Of a stretch of 64,000 nt of DNA, positions 63,492-64,000 are shown piece by piece. The position numbers and the translations under genes were made by a program. Each line of letters opens with the position of its first letter. Position 1 is the first letter of the stretch. Source of the DNA: Erythrobacter aurantius. GTDB taxonomy: Bacteria > Pseudomonadota > Alphaproteobacteria > Sphingomonadales > Sphingomonadaceae. Where the stretch lies: NCBI RefSeq assembly GCF_023823125.1, contig NZ_CP090949.1:372001-436000 (forward strand). Reading direction: 5' to 3'. The notes below the pieces were generated by a model. That model saw only the letters and a list, made by a program, of their open reading frames with translations, was not told where the DNA came from and made no database searches.

Positions 63492-64000
63492 TGACGTGCT
63501 CCCCTGATTGTTACCAGTCAGAGGTAGAGTCTGGCTCCTTCATGATGGTTGTTTGATGGGATGGCAACGTGTCTGGGGGCATGCCCCCAGACACGTTGGC
63601 CGGCGATCTCGGCGGGGGTCTTCCCGCCCAGTTTCGAGTGTGGCCTGACCGTGTTGTAATCGTGTCGCCAGGCGGCCAGCACGAACCGGGCATGGGCCAG
63701 CGAGGTGAACAGCGTCTCGTTGAGGCATTCGTCGCGCAGGCGGCCATTGAAGCTCTCCACGAAGCCGTTCTGCATTGGCTTTCCCGGTGCGATGTAGTGC
63801 CACTCGACCCTGCGCTCCTGCGACCAGCGCAGGATGGCCGACGAGGTCAGTTCGGTGCCATTGTCGCTGACCACCGTATGCGGCTTTCCCCGGATGCCGA
63901 TAAGGCTGGTCAGTTCCCGCGCTACCCGAGCACCCGACAGCGACGTATCGGCCACCAGCGCCAGGCACTCGCGCGTGTAGTCATCGACCACGCACAGGAT
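63492..64000 (-). mobile_element. IS3-family insertion sequence, 3' part only
   Basis: An IS3-type transposase frame runs in from the right edge. The outer end is probably TGACGTGCTCCCC at 63492-63504, which resembles IS3-family terminal repeats starting TGA. The other end and any target duplication are outside the window, so both the boundary and the subgroup (IS3 or IS407-like) are provisional. Confidence 0.75.
63518..64000 (-). CDS. IS3-family transposase OrfB, integrase core (5' partial)
   Basis: 160 visible residues, the C-terminal half. The DDE residues are all in view: Asp in [12 protein letters not shown], Asp in [11 protein letters not shown] and Glu in [17 protein letters not shown], followed by the family's [15 protein letters not shown]. 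The frame is open at the edge, so the start lies outside. The protein looks intact in the visible part, with the stop at 63518. Confidence 0.93.
   Translation of the reverse strand: MLCVVDDYTRECLALVADTSLSGARVARELTSLIGIRGKPHTVVSDNGTELTSSAILRWSQERRVEWHYIAPGKPMQNGFVESFNGRLRDECLNETLFTSLAHARFVLAAWRHDYNTVRPHSKLGGKTPAEIAGQRVWGHAPRHVAIPSNNHHEGARLYL

Overview
The window is a gene-dense, high-GC alphaproteobacterial chromosome segment. Gene content and order point to Sphingomonadales, most likely an Erythrobacter/Porphyrobacter-type organism. The evidence is the block nadD-rsfS-rlmH-EnvC-like-ctpA, the cell-cycle regulator TrcR (DUF1013), CarD, a Coq7-type hydroxylase, a Mg-type HemB and a GIN-domain lipoprotein. 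No rRNA, tRNA or CRISPR array was seen. No gap between genes exceeds about 300 bases; the largest, 27630-27894 and 50965-51214, are described under the leader and promoter entries.

Region 1 (1-21280) is a surface-polysaccharide locus. A Wzc-type co-polymerase/tyrosine kinase (5' end outside the window), a TPR-like protein and two Wzy/ligase-type membrane proteins read rightward. Eleven tightly packed genes read leftward from 17649 to 5839: two GT-B glycosyltransferases, a CBS-DegT aminotransferase fusion, an HpcH/HpaI aldolase-like protein, a PglC-type initiating sugar transferase, AsnB, NeuA, a flippase, NeuB, NeuD and NeuC. This set makes and exports a glycan carrying a CMP-activated nonulosonic acid, of either sialic or legionaminic type. 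UDP-glucuronate 4-epimerase and wecB-wecC supply uronic acids, which AsnB may amidate.

Region 2 (21410-29488) is housekeeping: Coq7, DsbB, CtpA, an EnvC-like degenerate LytM protein, RlmH, RsfS, NadD, an M23 peptidase and a bactofilin. Several of these act on the cell wall. Region 3 (29546-46373) holds FadD, TrcR, a glycosyltransferase/phosphoesterase pair, ClpA, a ligase-associated exonuclease with an ATP-dependent DNA ligase, small enzymes, HemB and another M23 peptidase. Region 4 (46509-58721) holds a Suv3-like helicase with an S4 protein, a 7Fe ferredoxin, a Sel1-repeat protein, CarD, two lipoproteins, a Sua5-type enzyme, acyl-CoA dehydrogenase, a DUF815 ATPase, a PQQ-type sugar dehydrogenase and free methionine-R-sulfoxide reductase.

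Region 5 (58864-64000) holds a glycine-zipper envelope protein, an usher-like outer-membrane protein, its PapD-like chaperone and, at the right edge, the 3' part of an IS3-family element.

Most starts were reset inside longer open frames, using family N-termini, Shine-Dalgarno spacing and stop/start overlaps. All functional calls come from reading the translated sequence; no database search was run.
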